Below, piece by piece: positions 34,233 to 43,388 of a stretch of 64,000 nucleotides of DNA. Position numbers and translations under genes: made by a program. The stretch is taken from the NCBI GenBank assembly GCA_963524205.1, contig CAURED010000001.1, positions 124,001-188,000 of the forward strand, written 5' to 3'. Position 1 is the stretch's first letter. Each line of letters opens with the position of its first letter. Below the pieces are notes generated by a model, which saw only the letters and a program-made list of their open reading frames with translations, did no database searches and was not told the DNA's origin. This DNA comes from Aminipila sp963524205. Its GTDB lineage: Bacteria > Bacillota > Clostridia > Peptostreptococcales > Anaerovoracaceae.

Positions 34233-34679
34233 CTAGCTTTCAAAGTCTTGTAATAATTCTAATAATTGGTTTTCACTCTTTACCACTACACCTTCAGAGA
34301 ATAATTTCTGATCCTCCTCACTAAGTAGTGAGAAAAGAATGTCCGTAGTTCTAAGTAGATTTTCTACTCCATTCTTATCATACTGATAAATTTTTATTAC
34401 CCCATCTGATTCCTTAACTAAATAATATTCACTTGATTGATTTTCTTGAACATTATTATCATTATTATCTGAATTTAAATTACTATTTTCAGAGACCTTA
34501 TCATTTTCAATATTATTTTGCTTTACCGTCTGATTAACATTTGCATTAATATTCTCACTTTCAGTTTTATCCTCTGGCGAAGAAAGGAGACTAGTGATCA
34601 AATATCCAATGCCTAATATGGCAACTAGTGTGATATAAAATCCTTTTCGTTCTATTAAACTCTTTTTTCTTGTAAACAT
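34233..34679 (-). CDS. BofC-like C-terminal-domain protein, membrane-anchored
   Basis: 148 residues from ATG 34679 with AGAGGTGG before it. One membrane helix at about 14-32, a long Asn/Ser/Glu-rich linker at about 35-80, then a domain EYYLVKESDGVIKIYQ...TTDILFSLLSEEDQKLFSEG resembling the BofC C-terminal fold. In Bacillus, BofC restrains SpoIVB; its position 14 bases upstream of spoIVB supports that role. The anchor plus Asn-rich linker is unlike Bacillus BofC, which is secreted. Confidence 0.65.
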   Translation of the reverse strand: MFTRKKSLIERKGFYITLVAILGIGYLITSLLSSPEDKTESENINANVNQTVKQNNIENDKVSENSNLNSDNNDNNVQENQSSEYYLVKESDGVIKIYQYDKNGVENLLRTTDILFSLLSEEDQKLFSEGVVVKSENQLLELLQDFES

Positions 34680-34723
34680 AAAAACCACCTCTTACTAGGA
34701 TAGTTTTAACAGAATTGCCTATT

Positions 34724-35467
34724 TTAAACCGTAATTTTACTTTTAAATTTAGCAAAAGTTTTTTCGCCTATACCACTAACATTCATTATTTCCTCAATTT
34801 TTTTAAATTGGCCATGCTCCTCTCTATAAGAAATGATCTTTTCAGATGTTGAAGGACCTATCCCGGTGATTGTTTGTAACTCAGCAGAAGTAGCTGTATT
34901 TATATTAATTAATCTTTCAGAATCTGAATCTAATTGATTTCGCAGATTATAGTTTTTATCTGCATTAGTAACAACTGAGGATTTATTATTTTGTATAGGT
35001 TGTTCAGCTGTACCATTAGAAATCTGCTCTTTTGTAAAAACAGTTATTTTATCCTCATCCTTTACAATTTGTGCAAGATTAAGATTGCTTATATCTGCAT
35101 CATCTTTTAAGCCGCCTGCAAGTTCTATTACTTCATAGACCCTTGCTCCCTCTTCTATTTGATAAACATAAGGTTTTTCAACTGCTCCTGTAATATCAAC
35201 ATAAATTTTTTGGGGGTTATTTTTTTCTGCAGCATTCTCCCCAATTGAATTAGAAGTTACAATTTCTTCTATCTGCTTTTGATTTTGAATCTCACCATCT
35301 GTACTATTCATTAATTTAAATTCGTTATTATCACCTTTATAGTCACGAATACAGAAAACAAAAAAAGCAGCTGCAAAAATTACAAAACCCGCAGCTACCT
35401 TTATTATAATTTTCTTATGATACCTAATAAAATTCTCAACATAATCCCTATTTAAGTAACTTTTCAT
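34724..35467 (-). CDS. ComEA-like DNA-binding membrane protein
   Basis: 247 residues from ATG 35467 with AAGGGGG. One N-terminal membrane helix (about 20-40), an SLBB domain at about 85-150 (IYVDITGAVEKPYVYQIEEGARVYEVIELAGG), a linker, and two helix-hairpin-helix motifs at the end (LININTATSAELQTITGIG, IMNVSGIGEKTF). This is the ComEA arrangement for double-stranded DNA binding outside the cell in transformation. No comEC is in the window. A transport or envelope role is also possible. Confidence 0.85.
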   Translation of the reverse strand: MKSYLNRDYVENFIRYHKKIIIKVAAGFVIFAAAFFVFCIRDYKGDNNEFKLMNSTDGEIQNQKQIEEIVTSNSIGENAAEKNNPQKIYVDITGAVEKPYVYQIEEGARVYEVIELAGGLKDDADISNLNLAQIVKDEDKITVFTKEQISNGTAEQPIQNNKSSVVTNADKNYNLRNQLDSDSERLININTATSAELQTITGIGPSTSEKIISYREEHGQFKKIEEIMNVSGIGEKTFAKFKSKITV

Positions 35468-35556
35468 AATATACCCCCTTGAAAACAAATACTAATCAGT
35501 AGCTAATTTCCTTTATTTTACATTGGTAAATTATGGATGTCAATAAGTTAATGGAA

Positions 35557-36243
35557 TTATATGGTAAATTTATTACTAAAAATTATATTTACTCTCATTA
35601 CATCAATATCATATCTTGATACATCTACATTTAAAAACCTTATTATTGCCTCAATAAGTAATTCAGGACTTAAATTAGACTCACTTCCAGCATCTAAAGA
35701 AGTTGAAATAATTATTTTGTCATTATCTTTAGAAAAAGCTAACTTTATAATTTTGGGTTTTATGTCTAAATCTACTAACTCTTTTGATTTTTTCTGCTTC
35801 TTTTTTACAATAATACGTTCTTGCGAAAGAAATTCATCACAAATCTCTTCGCAGCTTTTTCCTTTTAATGATTCCTCTCCAAAAGGTATTCCTATAATAT
35901 ATTCAGCTGATTCTGTAAGAGCCGCTAAAGTTTTTCCATCTTCTTTATATTCAACGCAACCAAGTATTTTCAATCCCTCAGGCATTATAGAATGTAACTT
36001 ATTTTTAATTTCTTCAACTAAAATATCTTGTGATGTTTCAAATTCCAGCAACTCTGAAATACTAGAGTACCCTAAAGAGAGTGGCTGGGCAAATCCCATC
36101 TTAGGATGGGGATTAAAGCCATGGGAATAATCTAATTTTATACCTACACGCTTAAAGCTTCTTTTAAATAATCTTAATAAATCCAAATGTGATGTATATT
36201 TAAAATAGCCTTCTTTGGAGAATTTTAATACATACTTAGCCAT
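35557..36243 (-). CDS. DUF2344 family protein (TIGR03936)
   Basis: 228 residues from ATG 36243 with GGAGGG. Begins with the family motif SKEGYFKYTSHLDLLRLF and continues HGFNPHPKMGFAQPLSLG. It is always coupled to the radical-SAM partner immediately upstream and overlaps it by 8 bases. Homologues form a split or fused pair of unknown function, often near obgE and rplU as here. Confidence 0.9.
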   Translation of the reverse strand: MAKYVLKFSKEGYFKYTSHLDLLRLFKRSFKRVGIKLDYSHGFNPHPKMGFAQPLSLGYSSISELLEFETSQDILVEEIKNKLHSIMPEGLKILGCVEYKEDGKTLAALTESAEYIIGIPFGEESLKGKSCEEICDEFLSQERIIVKKKQKKSKELVDLDIKPKIIKLAFSKDNDKIIISTSLDAGSESNLSPELLIEAIIRFLNVDVSRYDIDVMRVNIIFSNKFTI

Positions 36244-38083
36244 TAATACCCTCCATTTCACACTTTACATTTTTATTCATGCCACAACCAACACAACCCT
36301 TTCTACAATCTTGGGTTATTTCCTCTTTCTTCGCCTTATCATTTTCTCGCATTAAAAATTCTTTTGTTACACCACAGTCAATAATTTCCCATGGCAGGAT
36401 TTCATTATAACTTCTTTCCCTGATAGTATAAAAATCTTTATCTATACCTGTTTCCTCAAAGGCCTTCATCCATGCGTCATATTTAAAATGTTCAGTCCAT
36501 CCATCAAATTTGCATCCTAATTCAAAAGCTCTAATAAGAACTTTTGAAACACGTCTGTCCCCTCTTGCAAATACAGCTTCCAAAACACTTGTATCTGTAC
36601 CGTGGTAATTAAAGGTTACACCTTTAATAGGTCTTAACTTTTCTCTAAGATATTTATGTTTTTCACTAAACTGTTCTGCCGAATCTTGGGCCATCCATTG
36701 AAAAGGGGTATGTGCCTTTGGAACAAAGTTTGACACACTTACTGTTACATTAAATCTCCCTTTTCCATTAATTTTTTTGTTCATTTCTACAATATTTGAA
36801 GCTATTTCATAAATTCCATCTATATCCTCAAAAGTCTCTGTTGGCAGACCATTCATAAAATAAAGTTTTATATTCTTCCACCCTAATTCAAGGGCCTGTT
36901 CTACGGAGCTATAAATGTTTTCCTCTGTAATACATTTGTTTATGACATCCCTAAGCCTTTGAGAACCTGCTTCAGGGGCGAAAGTCAGACCAGATTTCTT
37001 ATACCCTTGTATTTCCTGTAATACCTTAAAGGAAAATGAGTCTAGTCTAAGGGAAGGTAATGATAATGAAACATTATTATTTTTGCACATATGCATCAAA
37101 TTAGTTGCTAGTTCTTCAAATTTAGAATAATCACTTGTGGATAATGATAATAAAGACAATTCCTCATGTCCTGTATTTTCAAGTTGTTTTTTTGCAAGTT
37201 CTTCAATTAGTGCCATTCTTCGTTCTCTTACTGGTCTGTAAATAATACCTGCCTGACAAAAACGACATCCACGAGTACAGCCTCTAAATGTTTCCACAAC
37301 AGACCGGTCATGTACTGTTTCGATAAAAGGTACAATCGGGTCAACAGGAAAATCAATTTCATTTAGGTCTGGAATAATATATCTTAGAATTTTATCTGGT
37401 GCTCCCTCATATAGCTTGTCCACTCTGCATATCTGCCCATTTTCACCATAAACAGGATTATAAAATTTAGGAATATAAACACCTTGAAATTTTACAATTC
37501 TTTTATAGAACTCTTCTCTATTTTCTCCAGCATTTTGTGAAATCTGATATTCATTAAATAATTTGATTAATATTTCTTCCCCGTCTCCAATTAAGAAAAT
37601 GTCTATGATATCAGCCAAAGGTTCTGGATTATACGCACAAGGGCCCCCTGCTATAATTATAGGGTAACTTTCATCTCTCTCTTCACGTCTTAAAGGAATC
37701 CCTCCAAGGTTTAAAATATTTAAGATATTAGTAAACGAAAGTTCGTATTGAAGCGTAAACCCTAAAAAATCCACAGCATTTATAGGAGTTTTCGTTTCTA
37801 ATGTAAAAAGAGGAGTTTTCTCTTCTCTTAAAATCTGCTCCATATCAAGCCCAGGGCTAAATACTCTTTCGCAATAAATATTTTTTTCTTTATTTAAGAT
37901 ATTATATAAAATCTGCATTCCTAAATATGACATACCTATTTCATAAGTATCCGGAAATGCAAAGCAAAATCTAGTCATATCCTTTGTAATTTCTTTTTTA
38001 GCAGAATTAAGCTCGCCTCCAATATATCTAGCCGGTTTTTCAACTCTTTTTAATATGTTGTCCAAATTTATATTTAAATCCAT
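36236..38083 (-). CDS. Radical-SAM protein with N-terminal B12-binding-like domain (TIGR03960)
   Basis: 615 residues. N-terminal Rossmann-like region (MSYLGMQILYNILN, IIAGGPCAYNPEP), radical-SAM core with the 4Fe-4S motif CTRGCRFCQ near residue 275, and a Cys-rich C-terminus (DCRKGCVGCGMN, then CE). It belongs to the uncharacterised family that pairs with DUF2344; a modification of RNA or protein is suspected but not shown. Confidence 0.9.
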   Translation of the reverse strand: MDLNINLDNILKRVEKPARYIGGELNSAKKEITKDMTRFCFAFPDTYEIGMSYLGMQILYNILNKEKNIYCERVFSPGLDMEQILREEKTPLFTLETKTPINAVDFLGFTLQYELSFTNILNILNLGGIPLRREERDESYPIIIAGGPCAYNPEPLADIIDIFLIGDGEEILIKLFNEYQISQNAGENREEFYKRIVKFQGVYIPKFYNPVYGENGQICRVDKLYEGAPDKILRYIIPDLNEIDFPVDPIVPFIETVHDRSVVETFRGCTRGCRFCQAGIIYRPVRERRMALIEELAKKQLENTGHEELSLLSLSTSDYSKFEELATNLMHMCKNNNVSLSLPSLRLDSFSFKVLQEIQGYKKSGLTFAPEAGSQRLRDVINKCITEENIYSSVEQALELGWKNIKLYFMNGLPTETFEDIDGIYEIASNIVEMNKKINGKGRFNVTVSVSNFVPKAHTPFQWMAQDSAEQFSEKHKYLREKLRPIKGVTFNYHGTDTSVLEAVFARGDRRVSKVLIRAFELGCKFDGWTEHFKYDAWMKAFEETGIDKDFYTIRERSYNEILPWEIIDCGVTKEFLMRENDKAKKEEITQDCRKGCVGCGMNKNVKCEMEGING

Positions 38084-38091
38084 TAAGCCTT

Positions 38092-38625
38092 TTACCTTTC
38101 TTTACTCATTAATTCATCTATAGTAATACATAATCTGTCCTCAATTTTTGACAGCAGTAATTCTGTCTCTGCTTGTTTTTTTAGGATTCTATTCACCGCA
38201 TCAGGTCTGTCTTTAACCTTTTCTACAATATATGCCATACGTTCAGCTAACCCTACGTATTTATCTTCTTTTACAACTCTATCTCCAAAACAGACCATGT
38301 CAACCTCAGTTAGGTCATCCACCTCTTTTTTAAGTTCATAAGTCATATGAGCATTAATAATGTCTGCCTCATCATCATATCCCAATGATCTGGCAATTTG
38401 TGCACCTTTTTCTTGATGATTTTCTTCAACCCTGGCAATATCGTGAATTAAAGCTGCTCCCCGAATTAATTCTACATCTAAATGGCTACCCTTTTCATTT
38501 AATGCTATTGCTAATCTAACAGCAGCATCAGCTACTGCCTCACAATGTCGAACCACATGAGGCGGCGTATTATATTTTTCCAACAATTCCAAGCATTCTT
38601 CAACAGTTAAATATTTATGTGACAT
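38092..38625 (-). CDS. HD-domain phosphohydrolase
   Basis: 177 residues from ATG 38625 (MSHKYLTVEECLELLEKY); a TTG at 38646 is in frame. HD motifs: VVRHCEAVADAA, LIHDIAR, then a later His in EENHQEKGAQIA and a distal Asp. A metal-dependent phosphohydrolase of unknown substrate. It is nine bases upstream of the radical-SAM gene, so likely in the same operon. Confidence 0.85.
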   Translation of the reverse strand: MSHKYLTVEECLELLEKYNTPPHVVRHCEAVADAAVRLAIALNEKGSHLDVELIRGAALIHDIARVEENHQEKGAQIARSLGYDDEADIINAHMTYELKKEVDDLTEVDMVCFGDRVVKEDKYVGLAERMAYIVEKVKDRPDAVNRILKKQAETELLLSKIEDRLCITIDELMSKER

Positions 38626-38688
38626 AAAAGTAACCGAACCTTTCAATGCTGATTGATTACAGCAACGTTGTTTTTATCTAAATACGTA

Positions 38689-38946
38689 TTATATCACATT
38701 TTTTCTATAATTAGCCATAGTTTCCTCTGTATACTCTATAGCATTTTTAGTTTTATCTTTTAATTCTTTTGCATTATCAATGGTATTCAAGCATGTTTCT
38801 TTTATATCCAAAGTTGTATAATCCTTAAAAATAACCATCTCTACTTTGTTTGTAACGTGGTCAATCATTTTATTATCAGAAGCCTGACATGCCACGAAAA
38901 TTAAACCAATCATTATACAAATGATCGTTTGCTTTATAATTCCCAT
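38689..38946 (-). CDS. Small putative lipoprotein
   Basis: 85 residues from ATG 38946 with GGGGGAGG. Signal peptide MGIIKQTIICIMIGLIFVAC ending at a lipobox-like VAC, then a helical, lysine-rich tail. No family recognised. Solo gene between obgE and the HD gene. Confidence 0.6.
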   Translation of the reverse strand: MGIIKQTIICIMIGLIFVACQASDNKMIDHVTNKVEMVIFKDYTTLDIKETCLNTIDNAKELKDKTKNAIEYTEETMANYRKNVI

Positions 38947-39009
38947 ATGATTATCCTCCCCCATATCTATTAATACGTTGAAAGCCTTTAAATAATGCTA
39001 TTATTAGCA

Positions 39010-39045
39010 AATTAATAGGCAGTCCGCTTTGAACTGCCTATTAAT
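39010..39045 (-). terminator. Terminator-like hairpin after obgE
   Basis: 14-bp arms AATTAATAGGCAGT / ACTGCCTATTAATT with a 9-base loop just after the obgE stop; only a weak T-run. Confidence 0.65.
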
Positions 39046-39048
39046 TAT

Positions 39049-40347
39049 TTAATACTCTTCGAAATATTCAAATTCATAATCAAATATACTTATTGTATCC
39101 CCTTCTTTAAGTCCCATTTTCTTTAATTCTTCTAAGGCACCTTTCTTTTCAACATATTTATACAAATATCTTAAAGAACCGCTATCATTAAAGTTAGTAG
39201 AATCAAAAATCTTCCTAAGCTGCTTTCCTGTAATCACATAGGTTCCATCATCAGCAACTGAAGTATAAACTTCCTTGAAGTCTTCTTCCATATCATCCCT
39301 TTCAAAGTCAAAGAATTCATATTCTTCTTCCTGATCAGGAGCTTCTAAAGCAAGTTTGTCCAACATTGCCGCTGCTTCTGCTAATAACTCATGAATGCCA
39401 AGATTAATAGGGGCAGAAACTGGGAATACTTTTATCCCTTTTGATTCCACATATGCCTTAAATTCAAGGAACTTAGGATCATCTTCCTCCACCATATCCA
39501 TTTTGTTTGCAGCAACAATCTGAGGTTTTAAAGCAAGTCTCTCATTATATAACTTTAGTTCATTGTTAATTTTATCAAAGTCTTCAATAGGATCTCTGCC
39601 TTCTGAGCCGGATACATCTACTACATGGATAAGAATCTTTGTTCTCTCTATGTGCTTTAAAAATTCATGACCTAAACCAGCTCCCTGATGTGCACCTTCT
39701 ATAATTCCTGCAATATCTGCCATTACAAAACCATCATCAAAAATCGCAACCACTCCTAAGTTAGGAGTAATGGTTGTAAAATGATAATTTGCAATCTTTG
39801 GGTTTGAATTTGTAGATACAGATAATATAGTAGATTTACCTACGTTAGGGAAACCAACTAATCCTACATCTGCTATTAGTTTCATCTCTAAAACTACATT
39901 TCTTTCTTTTGCAAAACCACCTGCTTCTGCAAAATTGGGAGCCTGACGTACAGAGTTCTTAAAGTTTACATTACCCTTACCGCCTTTACCACCTTTTGCA
40001 GCTATAAAACTATCACCAGATTTTACAAGATCCTTCATAACAAATCCAGTTTCTTCATCTATTACAACAGTTCCTGGCGGTACTTTAATAATAAGGTCCT
40101 CTCCTTTTTTACCAAACCTTTTCTTTTTCATACCGTCCTGTCCATTTTCTGCGTCATATTTTCGTTTAAATCTAAAATCCATAAGAGTTCTAAGACTTGC
40201 ATCGGCCATAAAGACAACATCTCCGCCTTTACCACCGTCACCACCGTCGGGGCCGCCTTCTGGGACGAATGGTTCTCTTCTAAAAGTTACAGCACCATTC
40301 CCACCTTTACCTGATTTAATTGTTATTTTGGCTCTATCTACGAACAT
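39049..40347 (-). CDS. obgE: GTPase Obg
   Basis: 432 residues from ATG 40347 with AGGAAGGAGAGG; the usual Obg beginning MFVDRAKI. Gly-rich N-terminal Obg fold at 1-158 (KGGKGGKGNVNF), G domain with G1 GFPNVGKST, DIAGIIEGAHQGAGLGHEF and NKMD, then an OCT domain. A 50S-assembly and stress GTPase. It follows rplU-rpmA as in most bacteria. Confidence 0.96.
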   Translation of the reverse strand: MFVDRAKITIKSGKGGNGAVTFRREPFVPEGGPDGGDGGKGGDVVFMADASLRTLMDFRFKRKYDAENGQDGMKKKRFGKKGEDLIIKVPPGTVVIDEETGFVMKDLVKSGDSFIAAKGGKGGKGNVNFKNSVRQAPNFAEAGGFAKERNVVLEMKLIADVGLVGFPNVGKSTILSVSTNSNPKIANYHFTTITPNLGVVAIFDDGFVMADIAGIIEGAHQGAGLGHEFLKHIERTKILIHVVDVSGSEGRDPIEDFDKINNELKLYNERLALKPQIVAANKMDMVEEDDPKFLEFKAYVESKGIKVFPVSAPINLGIHELLAEAAAMLDKLALEAPDQEEEYEFFDFERDDMEEDFKEVYTSVADDGTYVITGKQLRKIFDSTNFNDSGSLRYLYKYVEKKGALEELKKMGLKEGDTISIFDYEFEYFEEY

Positions 40348-40402
40348 ATTTGAGCCTCTCCTTCCTATACAGAAAAATCCCAATTAACTATAATTTATTT
40401 TA

Positions 40403-40426
40403 AAAGCCCCTATAAATAGGGGCTTT
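40403..40426 (-). terminator. Terminator/attenuator between rpmA and obgE
   Basis: 10-bp stem AAAGCCCCTA / TAGGGGCTTT followed on the minus strand by TTTTAAAAT, 10 bases after the rpmA stop. Confidence 0.8.
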
Positions 40427-40435
40427 AGAATCAAT

Positions 40436-40696
40436 TTAAGCTTCTTTAGGATAAACGCTTACTTGCTTTCTTGTTTTGTCATATCTTTCGAACTTTACAG
40501 CTCCATCAATCTTAGCAAATAAAGTATCGTCTCCGCCAATGCCTACATTATTGCCAGGGTGGAACTTAGTTCCTCTCTGTCTAACTAGGATGCTACCCGC
40601 ACTTACGTACTGACCGTCGCCTCTCTTAACGCCTAAACGTTTCGACTCACTATCACGACCGTTCTTGGAGCTACCTACTCCCTTCTTACTTGCCAT
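40436..40696 (-). CDS. rpmA: Ribosomal protein L27, without N-terminal extension
   Basis: 86 residues, starting MASKKGVGSSKNGRDS directly after AGGAGGTG. Most Firmicutes L27 proteins begin with a roughly nine-residue extension (ending QFFA) that the protease Prp removes. Here it is absent, and the prp (ysxB) gene that normally lies between rplU and rpmA is absent too. The rest is standard, including the GSILVRQRGTKFHPG segment. Confidence 0.96.
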   Translation of the reverse strand: MASKKGVGSSKNGRDSESKRLGVKRGDGQYVSAGSILVRQRGTKFHPGNNVGIGGDDTLFAKIDGAVKFERYDKTRKQVSVYPKEA

Positions 40697-40776
40697 AGAC
40701 TACACCTCCTTTTTCTTGTGCTATCTTGCTAATTTCTTAGCTATTATGATAAGCTAACTTATCAATGATTTAAAAA

Positions 40777-41139
40777 TTATTCTGCTGCTTCTTCAGCTTC
40801 ATTTGCTGACTTAGTTTTTCTAGCTTTTCTAGCAGAAACCTTTTCGATCTTAATCATTGTATAAGGCTGTCTGTGTCCCTGCTTCTTTCTGTAGTCTTTC
40901 TTTGACTTATACTTGAAGATGATAACCTTCTGTCCTTTGCCATGTTCAACTACAGTTCCGGCTACATTACAACTTTCAACGTATGGAGCTCCAACCTTAA
41001 CTGTTTCTCCATCGCTTAATAAAAGTACTCTATCGAAAGTAATCTTTTCTCCAGCTTCTACATCTAACTTTTCAACTGTGATTACATCGCCTTCCTGTAC
41101 TCTGTACTGCTTTCCGCCTGTTTCAATTACTGCGTACAT
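40777..41139 (-). CDS. rplU: Ribosomal protein L21
   Basis: 120 residues; the core (YAVIETGGKQYRV ... KYKSKKDYRKKQGHRQPYT) is standard and is followed by an 18-residue Ala/Glu/Lys-rich tail. First gene of rplU-rpmA-obgE, under the promoter at 41266-41238. Confidence 0.96.
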   Translation of the reverse strand: MYAVIETGGKQYRVQEGDVITVEKLDVEAGEKITFDRVLLLSDGETVKVGAPYVESCNVAGTVVEHGKGQKVIIFKYKSKKDYRKKQGHRQPYTMIKIEKVSARKARKTKSANEAEEAAE

Positions 41140-41237
41140 ATTGTTCTTTACCTCCTCTATCCAGTCTCGCCATCTAAAGGTAGCAACTTAAAAAGTTACA
41201 TTTACAAAAACCCATTCTGAGCGGCTTACAATAAAGT
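41140..41237 (-). ncRNA. Probable L21 leader (rplU 5' UTR autoregulatory RNA)
   Basis: The roughly 95-base leader contains GCCGCTCAGAATGGGTTTTT, a short stem region and a GGCGAGACTGGATA box just before AGAGGAGG. The layout and this terminal box resemble Firmicutes L21 leaders, which bind L21. Assignment is from memory of the element, not a covariance-model hit. Confidence 0.5.
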
Positions 41238-41266
41238 ATAATATCATATAGGACATACCGTGTCAA
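41238..41266 (-). promoter_or_regulatory. Strong sigma-A promoter of rplU-rpmA
   Basis: Minus strand: consensus TTGACA (41266-41261), 17-base spacer, TATTAT (41243-41238). Confidence 0.8.
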
Positions 41267-41293
41267 ATGTTTTTTATGTAAACTACAATATTT

Positions 41294-42391
41294 TTAGTCC
41301 TCAATAACAACACCATCTTCATCTACTAATAGACCTTCTTCTATTTCTTCTACATCATTTGTAGGTTTCATATTCTCTTTTAATAATGCTTCCATCCTAT
41401 TTAAAATTTCAGGATTATCTATCAAGAATTTCTTAACATTTTCTCTTCCCTGTCCAATACGATTACCTTCAAAACTGTACCAAGATCCCGCTTTTTCTAC
41501 GATCTTAGCCTCTACACCACAGTCTAATACATCGCCTTCTTTTGAAATTCCCCTTCCATACATAATGTCAAATTCAGCCTGCTTAAATGGTGGTGCAACT
41601 TTATTTTTTACTATCTTTACTCTTGTTCTATTTCCAAGTACTTCATCTCCTGCTTTTATGCTTTCAATCTTTCTTACATCAAAACGCATAGTTGAGTAGA
41701 ATTTAAGTGCTCTGCCTCCAGTAGTTGTTTCAGGATTTCCAAACATAACTCCAACTTTTTCACGAAGCTGGTTTATAAAAACTACTGCAGTGTTTGATTT
41801 ATTTATACTTCCAGTAAGTTTTCTAAGCGCCTGAGACATAAGCCTTGCTTGAAGCCCCACATGACTGTCTCCCATATCTCCTTGAATTTCAGCTCTTGGA
41901 ACTAATGCTGCTACAGAGTCAATAACTACAATGTCAAGAGCTCCACTGCGAACAAGCATTTCACAAATTTCAAGTCCCTGTTCACCAGTATCAGGCTGTG
42001 ACACAAGCAACTCGTCTACATCTACACCTAAATTTCTGGCATACTCAGGATCAAGAGCATGCTCCGCATCAATAAATGCTGCTTTTCCTCCTGCCTTCTG
42101 GGCTTCAGCAATTATATGAAGAGTAAGGGTTGTTTTACCTGAAGATTCAGGTCCATAAATCTCAATTACTCTTCCTCTTGGAATACCACCTATACCAGTA
42201 GCAATATCCAGACTTGCTGAACCTGTAGAGATAGCTTCAACATTTAATTTGGCCGAATCATCACCGAGTTTCATAATAGCTCCCTGTCCAAACTGCTTTT
42301 GAATTTGAGCCATAGCCTCTTTTAGTGCTTTTTCTTTTTCACTTTTATTTATATTTACATTAACTTCTTTAATTTCTTTACTAGCTGCCAT
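41294..42391 (-). CDS. recA: Recombinase RecA
   Basis: 365 residues. Walker A GPESSGKTT near residue 80, an IDAEHALD strand, Walker B-like LDIVVIDSVAAL and L2 NQLREKVGVMFG-PETTTGG. A 14-residue N-terminal extension and an acidic C-terminal tail are normal for Clostridia. AGGAGGGG ribosome site. Its promoter carries a perfect LexA box, so it is SOS-induced together with the yneA-like gene. Confidence 0.98.
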   Translation of the reverse strand: MAASKEIKEVNVNINKSEKEKALKEAMAQIQKQFGQGAIMKLGDDSAKLNVEAISTGSASLDIATGIGGIPRGRVIEIYGPESSGKTTLTLHIIAEAQKAGGKAAFIDAEHALDPEYARNLGVDVDELLVSQPDTGEQGLEICEMLVRSGALDIVVIDSVAALVPRAEIQGDMGDSHVGLQARLMSQALRKLTGSINKSNTAVVFINQLREKVGVMFGNPETTTGGRALKFYSTMRFDVRKIESIKAGDEVLGNRTRVKIVKNKVAPPFKQAEFDIMYGRGISKEGDVLDCGVEAKIVEKAGSWYSFEGNRIGQGRENVKKFLIDNPEILNRMEALLKENMKPTNDVEEIEEGLLVDEDGVVIED

Positions 42392-42413
42392 TTGTTCCCC
42401 TCCTAAACACGAT

Positions 42414-42461
42414 GAACATTTGTTCTTTATTAATAATACCTTACTGATACACTTTGGTCAA
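42414..42461 (-). promoter_or_regulatory. recA promoter with LexA box
   Basis: Minus strand: TTGACC (42461-42456), 17-base spacer, TATTAT (42438-42433), then GAACAAATGTTC (42425-42414), a perfect GAAC-N4-GTTC LexA box over the predicted start. Confidence 0.88.
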
Positions 42462-42587
42462 TAGTTTTTTTATTCAAAAACAAATTTGTAATACATTGGA
42501 TATTTCTATATTAATATACATATTTTTCCATGTCAAGTGCTTTATTCTATCAAATATCTGTAATTAAGCCATATTAATACCGAAACA

Positions 42588-43118
42588 TCATTCAATTAAT
42601 TCTTTAACCAATTCAAACATAGTGAACATAGAAATAGTTCTATTTGATTTTCTATCACCTTGCAGTCTTAATTCCCTACATATTTTTTGTTCATCATATA
42701 CCGCACAAACATATACTAGTCCAACTGGTTTTTCTATAGATCCTCCACCAGGTCCTGCCACCCCTGTAACCGACACACCTATTCTAGTTTTGGAAACTCT
42801 TTGTATCCCTTCTGCCATCTCAACAGCTGTCTGTTCACTAACCGCACCATATTTATCCAAAGTGGCCTTTTTTACGCCTAATTCTTCCATTTTAGCTTCA
42901 TTACTATAAGATACAATTCCTCTATCAAATACAGCAGAAATGCCAGCTATATCTGTTAAGGTTTGTGCAAACATTCCACCTGTGCAAGATTCAGCACAGG
43001 AAATAGAAAGGTTCTTTTCTATTAATAATTTACCAACTATCATTGGTAATTTTTCATCAAAACCCCTATTAAAATTTTCAGAATTTCTGTCATCGTTATT
43101 CTTCAGTTTTTCATTCAT
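42588..43118 (-). CDS. CinA C-terminal-domain protein (nicotinamide-nucleotide amidase, PncC type)
   Basis: 176 residues, only the amidase half: SCAESCTGGMFAQTLTDIAGISAVFDRGIVSYSN and VTGVAGPGGG. The roughly 250-residue N-terminal MoCF/COG1058 domain of full CinA is missing. It hydrolyses NMN to nicotinate mononucleotide in pyridine salvage. Placed between pgsA and recA as cinA is in Firmicutes. An Asn-rich, charged stretch before residue 22 may be a remnant linker. Confidence 0.88.
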   Translation of the reverse strand: MNEKLKNNDDRNSENFNRGFDEKLPMIVGKLLIEKNLSISCAESCTGGMFAQTLTDIAGISAVFDRGIVSYSNEAKMEELGVKKATLDKYGAVSEQTAVEMAEGIQRVSKTRIGVSVTGVAGPGGGSIEKPVGLVYVCAVYDEQKICRELRLQGDRKSNRTISMFTMFELVKELIE

Positions 43119-43265
43119 AATAAAACCTTCTTTCGTTTCGATTTTTCAAAATGCGTTAACATGCCATAAATCTTGATTTTTAAATATATTTTTGTACGTG
43201 TCCTATGACTTTTTCTAAGTATTATGGCAGAAATGAGTCGTCTAACATTAAAAAGTTAAGCAAAA

Positions 43266-43300
43266 CGAGCTGTCCCAAAATATTAATTTTGCAACAGCCC
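43266..43300 (-). terminator. Terminator after pgsA
   Basis: Hairpin GGCTGT-TG-CAAAAT / ATTTTG-GG-ACAGCT followed on the minus strand by CGTTTTGC, about 90 bases after the pgsA stop. Confidence 0.55.
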
Positions 43301-43388
43301 TTGTAAATTCTTATATTCTCAAATTTAACCCAACGAATTTTTTACCTTAATTCATATCAACAAATATCTTATTGTAAGGTACTAATCA

